Source of the DNA: Spirochaetales bacterium
GTDB taxonomy: Bacteria > Spirochaetota > Spirochaetia > Sphaerochaetales > Sphaerochaetaceae
DNA length: 5,542 nucleotides
Direction of reading: 5' to 3'
Assembly: GCA_022784805.1 (NCBI GenBank)
Contig: JALFYG010000289.1
Span: forward strand, 1 to 5,542
Position 1 is the stretch's first letter. The number at the start of each line of letters is the position of its first letter. The notes under the pieces are model-generated. The model worked only from the letters and a program-made list of their open reading frames with translations, searched no databases and was not told where the DNA came from. This document shows, one piece after another, positions 1 to 5,303 of this stretch. Made by a program: the position numbers and the translations under genes.

Positions 1-229
1 CAGTAAGGGTAGCAAAGGGAAATGTATAAACCAAGAACTGTGGCATATACAACAATACCATCTCCACCATTGTTGGAACTGAGATGTTCTTCAAAAGAAT
101 CTTCTGCACTAAAAGAAGAATAGTGTTGACAAAGAAAATAGCAAAGAAGAATAAAAAAGCTACGATAAAGCTTTTTAAAAATTCTTTTAATACATATGAA
201 GAGAGAAGTCTTGAACTGGATCTGGCCAT
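1..229 (-). CDS. LptF/LptG (YjgP/YjgQ) family permease, N-terminal fragment (3' end outside window)
   Basis: An open frame of 76 codons begins at an ATG at 229 and runs off the window without a stop. The protein starts MARSSSRLLSSYVLKEFLKS, then a long hydrophobic helix (about 20-42, rich in Phe, Leu, Ile), a short basic loop (VQKILLKN), and a second hydrophobic segment from VEMVLLYMPQFLVYTFPFATLT (55-76). This matches the N-terminus of LptF/LptG permeases: a Y-hL-+E-hh entry helix, then the LLYMPQFLVYTFPFA block equivalent to the family's P-x(n)-lPlA second helix. LptF and LptG form the inner-membrane part of the LptB2FG transporter that extracts LPS or a related glycolipid. Only the first two helices are visible, so F cannot be told from G, and the gene may be one of a tandem pair. 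It overlaps dut as TAATG and has an excellent Shine-Dalgarno. Recognition is by eye. Confidence 0.75.
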   Translation of the reverse strand, partial: MARSSSRLLSSYVLKEFLKSFIVAFLFFFAIFFVNTILLLVQKILLKNISVPTMVEMVLLYMPQFLVYTFPFATLT

Positions 230-672
230 TACTTTACTCCTGTGGAGCCAAATCCTCCTTCTCCTCTATCTGAGGGTGAAAGATCATCAACGACAATAAA
301 GGATGCTGTCTCAACTTTTGCAATGACAAATTGAGCTATTCTCATTCCATTCTCTACAGTAAAGTCAGTCTTGGAATGATTGATCAAGTTAACCTTGATC
401 TCTCCCCTATAGTCGCTGTCAACAGTGCCTGGAGTATTAAGGCAGGTGACACCATTTCTGGCGGCAAGGCCTGAACGGGGTCTCACTTGAATCTCATACC
501 CCTCAGGAATCTCAGGGCAGAGACCTGTAGGAACAAGTCTCCATTCACCTGATGGAATGACCAATGGGCCCTCCGGAAGGAAGGCCCTTACGTCACACCC
601 TGATGCACCTTTTGTCTCATATTGAGGAAGTGTCACCAAGGGATTAGTTTTCCTAAAACGGACAACAATCAT
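229..672 (-). CDS. dut: Deoxyuridine 5'-triphosphate nucleotidohydrolase (dUTPase)
   Basis: Hydrolyses dUTP to dUMP and pyrophosphate, keeping uracil out of DNA and feeding dTMP synthesis. It is the trimeric type, 147 aa, of normal length. All five motifs are present: motif 1 ASGCDVRA (23-30), motif 2 PRSGLA (65-70), motif 3 GTVDSDYRGEIKV (82-94) with Asp85, expected to activate the water, and Tyr88 in the uracil pocket, motif 4 RIAQFVIAKV (111-120), and the C-terminal motif 5 RGEGGFGSTG (136-145) whose Phe141 should stack on uracil. The start at 672 is fixed by an AAGGA Shine-Dalgarno 6 nt upstream (679-683), inside the pnp tail; the pnp stop and dut start form ATGA, suggesting translational coupling. 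The TAA stop shares its last base with the ATG of the next gene. A deoxynucleotide-hygiene enzyme in an RNA/translation operon is probably a lineage-specific addition (inference). Confidence 0.96.
   Translation of the reverse strand: MIVVRFRKTNPLVTLPQYETKGASGCDVRAFLPEGPLVIPSGEWRLVPTGLCPEIPEGYEIQVRPRSGLAARNGVTCLNTPGTVDSDYRGEIKVNLINHSKTDFTVENGMRIAQFVIAKVETASFIVVDDLSPSDRGEGGFGSTGVK
237..241 (-). promoter_or_regulatory. Shine-Dalgarno deciding the permease start
   Basis: AGGAG in the last codons of dut, 7 nt before an ATG at 229-227 that shares its A with the dut TAA. Strength and spacing are near ideal and support a real gene running off the window edge. Confidence 0.7.
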
Positions 673-2942
673 TCTGCGTCCTTGTTTTCCTTTTTCTCGT
701 TTCTAGAGTCTTTGTGGAAATCTCTATCCTTTCTAGGACCGCGATAGTCTCTGTCTCTTCTATCTCTGTTGTTGTAGTCTCTTCTTCTCTCTTCTCTCTT
801 CTCATCCTTAGAAGCATTCTCATTCTCTGAGTTTTCTGCACCTGGCTGAGCGTCGATATAAGAAAGGTTGAGTCTTCCCATTCTGTCGATTTCAATAAGC
901 TTTACGTCGACTTCCTGTCCAACTTCAAGAACATCGGAAACATTCTTTACTCTGTCGTGGGAGAGCTTGGAGATATGGCATAGGCCTTCCTTTCCAGGGA
1001 GGATTTCGATGAATGCGCCGAAGTCGACGATTCTCTTGACTGAGCCATGATAGATCTTGCCACACTCTGGTTCTTCGATGATTGACAAGACGAGCTTCTT
1101 AGCTTCCTGAGCAACTGTGTTGTTCTTACCATAGATCATGACTGTTCCGTCATCATCGATGTTGATTTCAGCACCGCTCTGCTCTGCAATAGCTCTGATA
1201 GTCTTTCCACCTGTACCGATGACAGCACCGATCTTATCCTCTGGAACCTTAAGTGAGAGAATCTTTGGAGCAAGTGGGCTTACTTCCTCTCTTGGGCCGG
1301 CAAGAACAGAAGTCATGATGCCAAGGATGTGCATTCTGCCTTCTTTAGCCTGATTGAGAGCCTTTCTCATGATCTCAGGTGTAACACCTGCAATCTTGAT
1401 ATCCATCTGGAATGCTGTGATACCGTCTTTTGTACCAGCAACCTTGAAGTCCATATCGCCAAGGTGGTCTTCTTCACCGAGGATATCTGAAAGAACAACA
1501 TATCTTGAGTAGTCTGCACCCTCTGTGATGAGTCCCATAGCAATACCAGCAACTGGCTTTGAAATAGGAACACCTGCATCCATGAGAGACAAACATCCAC
1601 CACAGACAGAAGCCATTGAAGAAGAACCATTTGATTCCATGATCTCGGAAACGACTCTTACTGTGTAAGGGAAGTTGTCTTTCTTTGGTACAACAGCTTC
1701 AAGAGCGCGCTGAGCAAGGTGACCATGTCCAATCTCTCTTCTTCCTGTTGTAAGTCTTCCGCACTCACCTACTGAATATGGAGGGAAGTTATAGTGGAGC
1801 ATGAAGTTAGAGTATGTCTTCTCGCCATCGATGTTATCGAAGAGCTGCTCATCGTTGACTGTTCCAAGTGTTGTTACAGCCAAGGACTGTGTTTCTCCAC
1901 GTGTAAAGAGAGCACTACCATGTGTGCAAGGAAGAACACCGACTTCACATGTGATAGGTCTGATTTCTGTGACCTTTCTTCCATCAGTTCTTACGCCATC
2001 GTTAAGGATAGATGCACGGAGAATGTTGTACTCCATGTCATCAAACATCTTCATAACAAGGTCGTATCTCTTTGGATCTTCGTCGATAAGAGCGCTGAAC
2101 TTTTCGATACAATCGTGATGAACCTTGTTGAGAGCATTACCTCTGTTCATCTTTCCCTTTACAAATGAAGCTTCCTTCTCCAAAGGATATGCATATTCCT
2201 TGATGGGCTCCATCCAAGAAAGATCTTCTTCCTTGATTTCCATCAAAGGAAGCTTTTCCTTTCCACAGAGTTCTCTCATCTTTGTCTGTGCTTCACAGAT
2301 TTTTGTGATCTCTGGCTGAGCAGCTGCGATAGCGCCGAGCATGTCGTCTTCGCTTACTTCATGAGCTCCACCTTCAACCATTGTTATACCATCATGTGTA
2401 CCAGCGACAACGATATCCAAATCAGCCTGAGGAATCTGCTGGAATGTTGGGTTGATTACGAATTCATCTCCAATCTTTGCAACTCTTACAGCTGCGATTG
2501 GTCCATAGAATGGAATGTCTGAGATTGTTACAGCACATGAAGCGGCGTTGATAGCCACGATATCTGGTGTGTGAATCATATCAGATGAAACTACTGTAGG
2601 AACAATCTGGATTTCTCTTCCGAATGCTTTGTCGAAGAGAGGTCTCATCGGTCTGTCGATAAGACGGGAAACGAGGATTTCTTTATCTTTTGGCTTTGAT
2701 TCTCTCTTGAGAAATCCTCCAGGAATCTTTCCTGCTGCATAGTACTTTTCGTTGTACTCAACGGATACAGGTACGTAATCGAGGGGTTCACTTGGAGCTT
2801 CTCCACAGCAAACTGTTGCGATGACCACAGATCCTTCAGAGCGAGCAAAAACACAACCGTTAGCCTGCTTTCCGATCTTTCCAGTCTCGAATGTAAGGTC
2901 AATTCCCCCTACGTTTACGGATACTGTTGTTACATTTGACAT
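669..2942 (-). CDS. pnp: Polyribonucleotide nucleotidyltransferase (PNPase)
   Basis: Phosphorolytic 3'-to-5' exoribonuclease, normally a trimer and often part of a degradosome. At 757 aa it is somewhat longer than E. coli PNPase. Order: first RNase PH core (about 8-215) with GKIPGGFLKRE (71-81) and SRLIDRPMRPLF (92-103); alpha-helical linker (about 237-315); second, catalytic PH core (about 320-545); KH domain (about 557-620) with the G-T-G-G loop (576-579); S1 domain (about 626-697). Active-site blocks are intact: FTRGETQ (346-352), TGRREIGHG (399-407), SNGSSSMASVCGG (437-449), and EDHLGDMDFK (491-500) with Asp492 and Asp498 matching E. coli Asp486 and Asp492. The final 60 residues (698-757) are a low-complexity charged tail with about a dozen Arg mixed with Asp, Glu, Lys and Asn, likely disordered. 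It follows rpsO after an 88-nt gap and its TGA overlaps the dut ATG. Confidence 0.97.
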   Translation of the reverse strand: MSNVTTVSVNVGGIDLTFETGKIGKQANGCVFARSEGSVVIATVCCGEAPSEPLDYVPVSVEYNEKYYAAGKIPGGFLKRESKPKDKEILVSRLIDRPMRPLFDKAFGREIQIVPTVVSSDMIHTPDIVAINAASCAVTISDIPFYGPIAAVRVAKIGDEFVINPTFQQIPQADLDIVVAGTHDGITMVEGGAHEVSEDDMLGAIAAAQPEITKICEAQTKMRELCGKEKLPLMEIKEEDLSWMEPIKEYAYPLEKEASFVKGKMNRGNALNKVHHDCIEKFSALIDEDPKRYDLVMKMFDDMEYNILRASILNDGVRTDGRKVTEIRPITCEVGVLPCTHGSALFTRGETQSLAVTTLGTVNDEQLFDNIDGEKTYSNFMLHYNFPPYSVGECGRLTTGRREIGHGHLAQRALEAVVPKKDNFPYTVRVVSEIMESNGSSSMASVCGGCLSLMDAGVPISKPVAGIAMGLITEGADYSRYVVLSDILGEEDHLGDMDFKVAGTKDGITAFQMDIKIAGVTPEIMRKALNQAKEGRMHILGIMTSVLAGPREEVSPLAPKILSLKVPEDKIGAVIGTGGKTIRAIAEQSGAEINIDDDGTVMIYGKNNTVAQEAKKLVLSIIEEPECGKIYHGSVKRIVDFGAFIEILPGKEGLCHISKLSHDRVKNVSDVLEVGQEVDVKLIEIDRMGRLNLSYIDAQPGAENSENENASKDEKREERRRDYNNRDRRDRDYRGPRKDRDFHKDSRNEKKENKDAE

Positions 2943-2950
2943 TAAAATTA

Positions 2951-2957
2951 CCTTCTT
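2951..2957 (-). promoter_or_regulatory. Shine-Dalgarno of pnp
   Basis: AAGAAGG, 8 nt upstream of the pnp ATG at 2942, at the end of a purine run (GAAAGAAAGAAGG). As pnp is the only complete gene here not overlapped by its upstream neighbour, it must initiate independently, and this site fixes the start. Confidence 0.75.
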
Positions 2958-2964
2958 TCTTTCT

Positions 2965-2984
2965 TTTATAGTTCTTTATAGTTC
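2965..2984 (-). repeat. Tandem 10-bp repeat in the pnp leader
   Basis: Two adjacent copies of GAACTATAAA in the transcribed direction (2984-2975 and 2974-2965), just upstream of the GAAA-rich tract carrying the pnp Shine-Dalgarno. Each copy contains TATAAA, one mismatch from a -10 box, but I find no matching -35 hexamer at 16-18 nt upstream, so a pnp promoter here is possible and weak. Confidence 0.4.
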
Positions 2985-2990
2985 AGTACA

Positions 2991-3016
2991 GAAAGCCAGA
3001 GATGACTCTGGCTTTC
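2991..3016 (-). promoter_or_regulatory. Perfect 11-bp hairpin between rpsO and pnp (candidate processing or attenuation element)
   Basis: In the transcribed direction GAAAGCCAGAG (3016-3006) pairs perfectly with CTCTGGCTTTC (3001-2991) around a TCAT loop. The bases flanking the stem do not pair. It starts 14 nt after the rpsO stop and ends 48 nt before the pnp ATG. The sequence after the stem in the transcribed direction is TGTACTGAAC, with no U-run, so it does not look like a classical intrinsic terminator. In E. coli the same gap holds an attenuator and an RNase III-cleaved hairpin through which PNPase represses itself; a similar role, or protection of the rpsO 3' end, is inference by position only. 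Confidence 0.6.
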
Positions 3017-3030
3017 CAATTATTTGTTTT

Positions 3031-3297
3031 TTATTTTCTAAGTCCAAGTTCTGCAATAAGAGCTCTGTACTCATCGATGTTTCTGTTCTTGACATAAGCA
3101 AGGAGTCTTCTTCTCTGTCCAACGAGCATCAAAAGACCTCTCTTTGAAGCGTAATCCTTAGGATTAGCCTTGAAGTGAATCTGAAGGTCATTGATTCTTG
3201 CTGTTAGAAGTGCAATCTGAACTTTTGCGTCTCCAGTGTTGGCAGCGTTTCCGCCAAACTTCTCGATGATTTCTCTTTTCTGATCTGCTGAAATCAT
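3031..3297 (-). CDS. rpsO: 30S ribosomal protein S15
   Basis: Primary 16S rRNA-binding protein of the 30S platform, 88 aa, the standard length. Visible hallmarks are TGDAKVQIALLTARI (21-35; usually TGSPEVQVALLTERI), KDYASKRGLL (47-56), GQRRRLLAYVK (60-70) and the terminal LIAELGLRK. The residues equivalent to the known rRNA-contacting His41, Asp48 and Ser51 of T. thermophilus S15 are all kept, although the surrounding HKKDHHS stretch reads NPKDYAS. The start at 3297 overlaps the ribF stop (ATGA). Its Shine-Dalgarno GGAG (3305-3308) lies 7 nt upstream, inside the final ribF codons, so there is no separate leader. A hairpin follows 14 nt after the stop, before pnp, the usual downstream partner. 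Confidence 0.96.
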   Translation of the reverse strand: MISADQKREIIEKFGGNAANTGDAKVQIALLTARINDLQIHFKANPKDYASKRGLLMLVGQRRRLLAYVKNRNIDEYRALIAELGLRK

Positions 3298-4118
3298 TTC
3301 CGTTCTCCAAAAAATATAGAATCTAGGGGCAGAGGTTGCTCTTCCTCATTCAATCTCCATTCTCCGTTAGGCTCAAAGCGTAGGAAATCTGTATCCATAC
3401 AGCATAAACCATCATAGAGAATTCCAGAAACATCCAGAGTCTGGGCTTCATAAACTCCCGGTGGCGGCAGAAGTTGATGAATTGAATCTCTACCATAAAC
3501 CAGAAATCCGTTTTCTAATCTGAAAGGGCATGGCATCAGATCAATTCGGTACTTCCGGCCGATGAGAGTCGGAATACATCCGGTCTCACCTTTTTCTATC
3601 ACCCTTCTTACAAGAGTTGACGAGATCTTTTCTCCACCCTCCGTAAGAATTGCTTTCTCAATAATGACCTTGGCATCCAAGCCAATTTGTTTAAGCATTA
3701 AGCCAAGATCTTGAGCTGAGGCGGATGAGCTGGGATTACCAAAGCGGAAATCGTCGCCAACCACCAAAACTTTAGGGTTCACAAGAGAAGATAACATCTC
3801 TAAAAACCCACTAGCTGATATCATACTGAATTCATGGGAAAAGTCAATTACTACAAAGGCATCTATGCCCGCTTTCTCAACTTCTTCTTTCCTTAATCTC
3901 AGTGTATCGATGTTCCTGAACTTTCCAGGCTTTGGATTTGAAGAAAACGTTACCACCATTGAAATAGAAGATGGTATTTTCTCACTCTCTTCCTTCACTT
4001 TCTTCAGGAGAGTCTGGTGTCCAAGATGGACTCCATCGAATACTCCTATGGTGATCACAGCTTCTTTTTCTTTAAGTTCTTTTGATTCCAAAAGAGATAG
4101 AAAATCAAATTCTTTCAT
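3294..4118 (-). CDS. ribF: RibF-family FAD synthetase with an apparently degenerate riboflavin kinase domain
   Basis: RibF proteins are normally bifunctional: an N-terminal nucleotidyltransferase adenylylates FMN to FAD and a C-terminal flavokinase phosphorylates riboflavin to FMN. The N-terminal half is intact, with GVFDGVHLGH (25-34, the nucleotide-binding G-x-FDGVH-x-GH motif), VVTFSSNP (55-62), VVGDDFRFG (119-127) and KISSTLVR (164-171). The C-terminal part begins canonically with LIGRKYRI (185-192) and contains LLPPPGVYEAQ (216-226), but no GFPTAN metal/nucleotide-binding loop is present between them, no NIG-x-RPTF block follows, and the catalytic Glu strand and terminal helix are missing. 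Only about 90 residues follow GRKY's start, against roughly 125 in a full kinase domain; total length is 274 aa, shorter than the usual 300 or more. No frameshift is visible: the frame stays open to a TGA that overlaps rpsO as ATGA. GAGG lies 5 nt before the ATG. FAD synthesis is well supported; kinase activity is doubtful. Confidence 0.88.
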   Translation of the reverse strand: MKEFDFLSLLESKELKEKEAVITIGVFDGVHLGHQTLLKKVKEESEKIPSSISMVVTFSSNPKPGKFRNIDTLRLRKEEVEKAGIDAFVVIDFSHEFSMISASGFLEMLSSLVNPKVLVVGDDFRFGNPSSSASAQDLGLMLKQIGLDAKVIIEKAILTEGGEKISSTLVRRVIEKGETGCIPTLIGRKYRIDLMPCPFRLENGFLVYGRDSIHQLLPPPGVYEAQTLDVSGILYDGLCCMDTDFLRFEPNGEWRLNEEEQPLPLDSIFFGERK

Positions 4119-4954
4119 TAGAACCTCGTAAGAAACTTAAACTTCTCACCCTTCTCTCCTATTCCATATCTCTTTCCACCAAGATATACGAAACAATAGG
4201 GCCTATTTGGATCAGTGTCTGAAAGTATAGATGATGATAACTCTGCGCCGTTTTCTATACTTTTCTTCTTTCTTTCATCCATCTCCACTATAGAAAATAG
4301 ATTGGTTTTATCCAATAAACAAAATGTATCTTTGCCAATATCTTCCAAAGTGAATGGGCCGACTTCAGTGCGTCTGAGGGCAATTAGGTGACCACGTGTG
4401 TCAAGGGCAAGGGCGATATCTCTGGCAAGGGATCTGATGTATGTTCCTTTTGATACCGCTGCATCAAACTCCAAGACACCATTATCATATGAGATAAGAG
4501 AGAGTGAATATATCTCTATCTCCCTTGGCTCCATTTCAACGTCCACACCCTTTCTAGCCATCATATAGGCTCTCTTACCGTCTACATGAAGGGCACTGTA
4601 CATAGGAGGAGTCTGTAGTTGTTTACCGATGAAAGTCTGAAGGATTTTTTCTATCTCCTCTTTTGTCGGGATATTGTCACTTTTCTCAATGACACTGCCT
4701 ACTGGATCAAGGGTATCTGTTTCTGTGCCAAATAAAAGTGTTCCACGATATCTTTTTCCAAAAGAAGAAAATACAGGGTTAAGCCTGGTAGCTGCACCAG
4801 TAAAGACTACCATCAGGCCTGAAGCAAATTTATCCAGGGTGCCGGCATGTCCGACTTTTTCACCTTTATGTTCCTTTTTGATCGGGTAAAGGGATGAAAA
4901 AGATGTTACACCCTCTTTTTTATCCATTAAGAGAAGAGAAAAATCACTTCCCAT
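4118..4954 (-). CDS. truB: tRNA pseudouridine(55) synthase TruB
   Basis: Converts U55 in the T-loop of tRNAs to pseudouridine. At 278 aa it is within the bacterial TruB range. Catalytic block GHAGTLDKFASG (36-47) holds the nucleophilic Asp41. Further family blocks are KRYRGTLLFGTETDTLDP (67-84), QTPPMYSALHVDGKRAY (114-130), and SKGTYIRSLARDI (168-180) with the conserved Arg, followed by LRRTEVGPF (193-201). The C-terminal part, from about residue 215, is more divergent and ends in a short basic, glycine-containing tail, where many TruB proteins carry a PUA-like domain. I prefer the start at 4954 over the in-frame Met10 (4927): a GAGGTGG Shine-Dalgarno lies 9 nt upstream of the former and none is seen before the latter. 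It overlaps rbfA by 11 nt and shares its TAA stop base with the ribF ATG. RbfA and TruB are commonly adjacent in bacteria. Confidence 0.95.
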   Translation of the reverse strand: MGSDFSLLLMDKKEGVTSFSSLYPIKKEHKGEKVGHAGTLDKFASGLMVVFTGAATRLNPVFSSFGKRYRGTLLFGTETDTLDPVGSVIEKSDNIPTKEEIEKILQTFIGKQLQTPPMYSALHVDGKRAYMMARKGVDVEMEPREIEIYSLSLISYDNGVLEFDAAVSKGTYIRSLARDIALALDTRGHLIALRRTEVGPFTLEDIGKDTFCLLDKTNLFSIVEMDERKKKSIENGAELSSSILSDTDPNRPYCFVYLGGKRYGIGEKGEKFKFLTRF

Positions 4955-5303
4955 CGTTTGAGACCACCTCGTCGATCAGTCTGTTTATTCTTTCGCCTTC
5001 GATATAAGAATTGTCTTTTATGAAGGTCAAGACAGGTGTGTTCTTAGTCTTCATTACTTGGGCCAGTCTTCCTTGAATAAAGTATGACGCACTCTGGAGA
5101 GCCTTTACAGACTTCTCCAGAACACTATTGTCATAAATATATGAGACGTAAACCTTTGCACTTGAGTTATCAGGACTAAGCTCAACACGAGTGATGCTGA
5201 CCAGTGTATTAAGGTTATGGTTCTTGATGGCGCCTCTGACTATGAGACTGGAGATAGTCTCAAGAATCTTATTCTCCAATCTTTCCTGACTGTACTCACT
5301 CAT
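4944..5303 (-). CDS. rbfA: 30S ribosome-binding factor RbfA
   Basis: Small cytoplasmic 30S maturation factor of 119 aa, the usual family length. RbfA binds immature 30S subunits near the 5' helix of 16S rRNA and assists late processing and cold adaptation. It has a single KH-like fold. Visible family blocks are the N-terminal helix with RLENKILETISSL, the strand ITRVELSPDNSSAKVYVSY (about 37-55), the helix ALQSASYFIQGRL (68-80), and the closing strand and helix PVLTFIKDNSYIEGERI (90-106). In E. coli the corresponding helix reads ALQEASGFIR, so the characteristic AxG kink is A-S-Y here (72-74) and the following Arg is Gln. The rest of the protein is intact. The start at 5303 lies 8 nt inside infB; an AAGAGGA Shine-Dalgarno sits about 12 nt upstream (5316-5322), somewhat far, so translation may depend on coupling to infB. 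Its 3' end overlaps truB by 11 nt. Confidence 0.93.
   Translation of the reverse strand: MSEYSQERLENKILETISSLIVRGAIKNHNLNTLVSITRVELSPDNSSAKVYVSYIYDNSVLEKSVKALQSASYFIQGRLAQVMKTKNTPVLTFIKDNSYIEGERINRLIDEVVSNDGK
4964..4970 (-). promoter_or_regulatory. Shine-Dalgarno deciding the truB start
   Basis: GAGGTGG, 9 nt upstream of the ATG at 4954 and inside the 3' end of rbfA. The alternative in-frame Met at 4927 has no such sequence upstream, so the longer protein with the 11-nt rbfA overlap is preferred. Confidence 0.6.

Noticed and set aside
84..299. A 71-codon plus-strand frame rich in Lys and Arg.
   Set aside because: It is the complement of the permease transmembrane codons and of the end of dut, and its low-complexity composition reflects that.
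566..587. A GGGCC/GGCCC inverted repeat inside dut.
   Set aside because: The stem is only 5 bp with a 12-nt loop, it lies in conserved coding sequence and has no U-run; it is expected by chance.
653..895. An 80-codon minus-strand frame rich in Arg, Glu and Thr.
   Set aside because: It is a frame-shifted shadow of the repetitive PNPase tail codons.
1794..2168. Two overlapping plus-strand frames of 124 and 105 codons inside pnp.
   Set aside because: Both are antisense to the conserved catalytic core of PNPase and show no family motif or initiation signal; they are explained by the codon bias of pnp.
2991..3037. The rpsO-pnp hairpin plus the T-rich stretch after it, read as a plus-strand intrinsic terminator.
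   Set aside because: The T-rich stretch starts several bases after the stem and is interrupted, it partly lies in rpsO coding sequence, and no plus-strand gene exists for it to terminate.
2821..3147. A 108-codon plus-strand frame spanning the start of pnp, the gap and the end of rpsO.
   Set aside because: It has no Shine-Dalgarno and no recognisable domain, and it is antisense to two well-supported genes.
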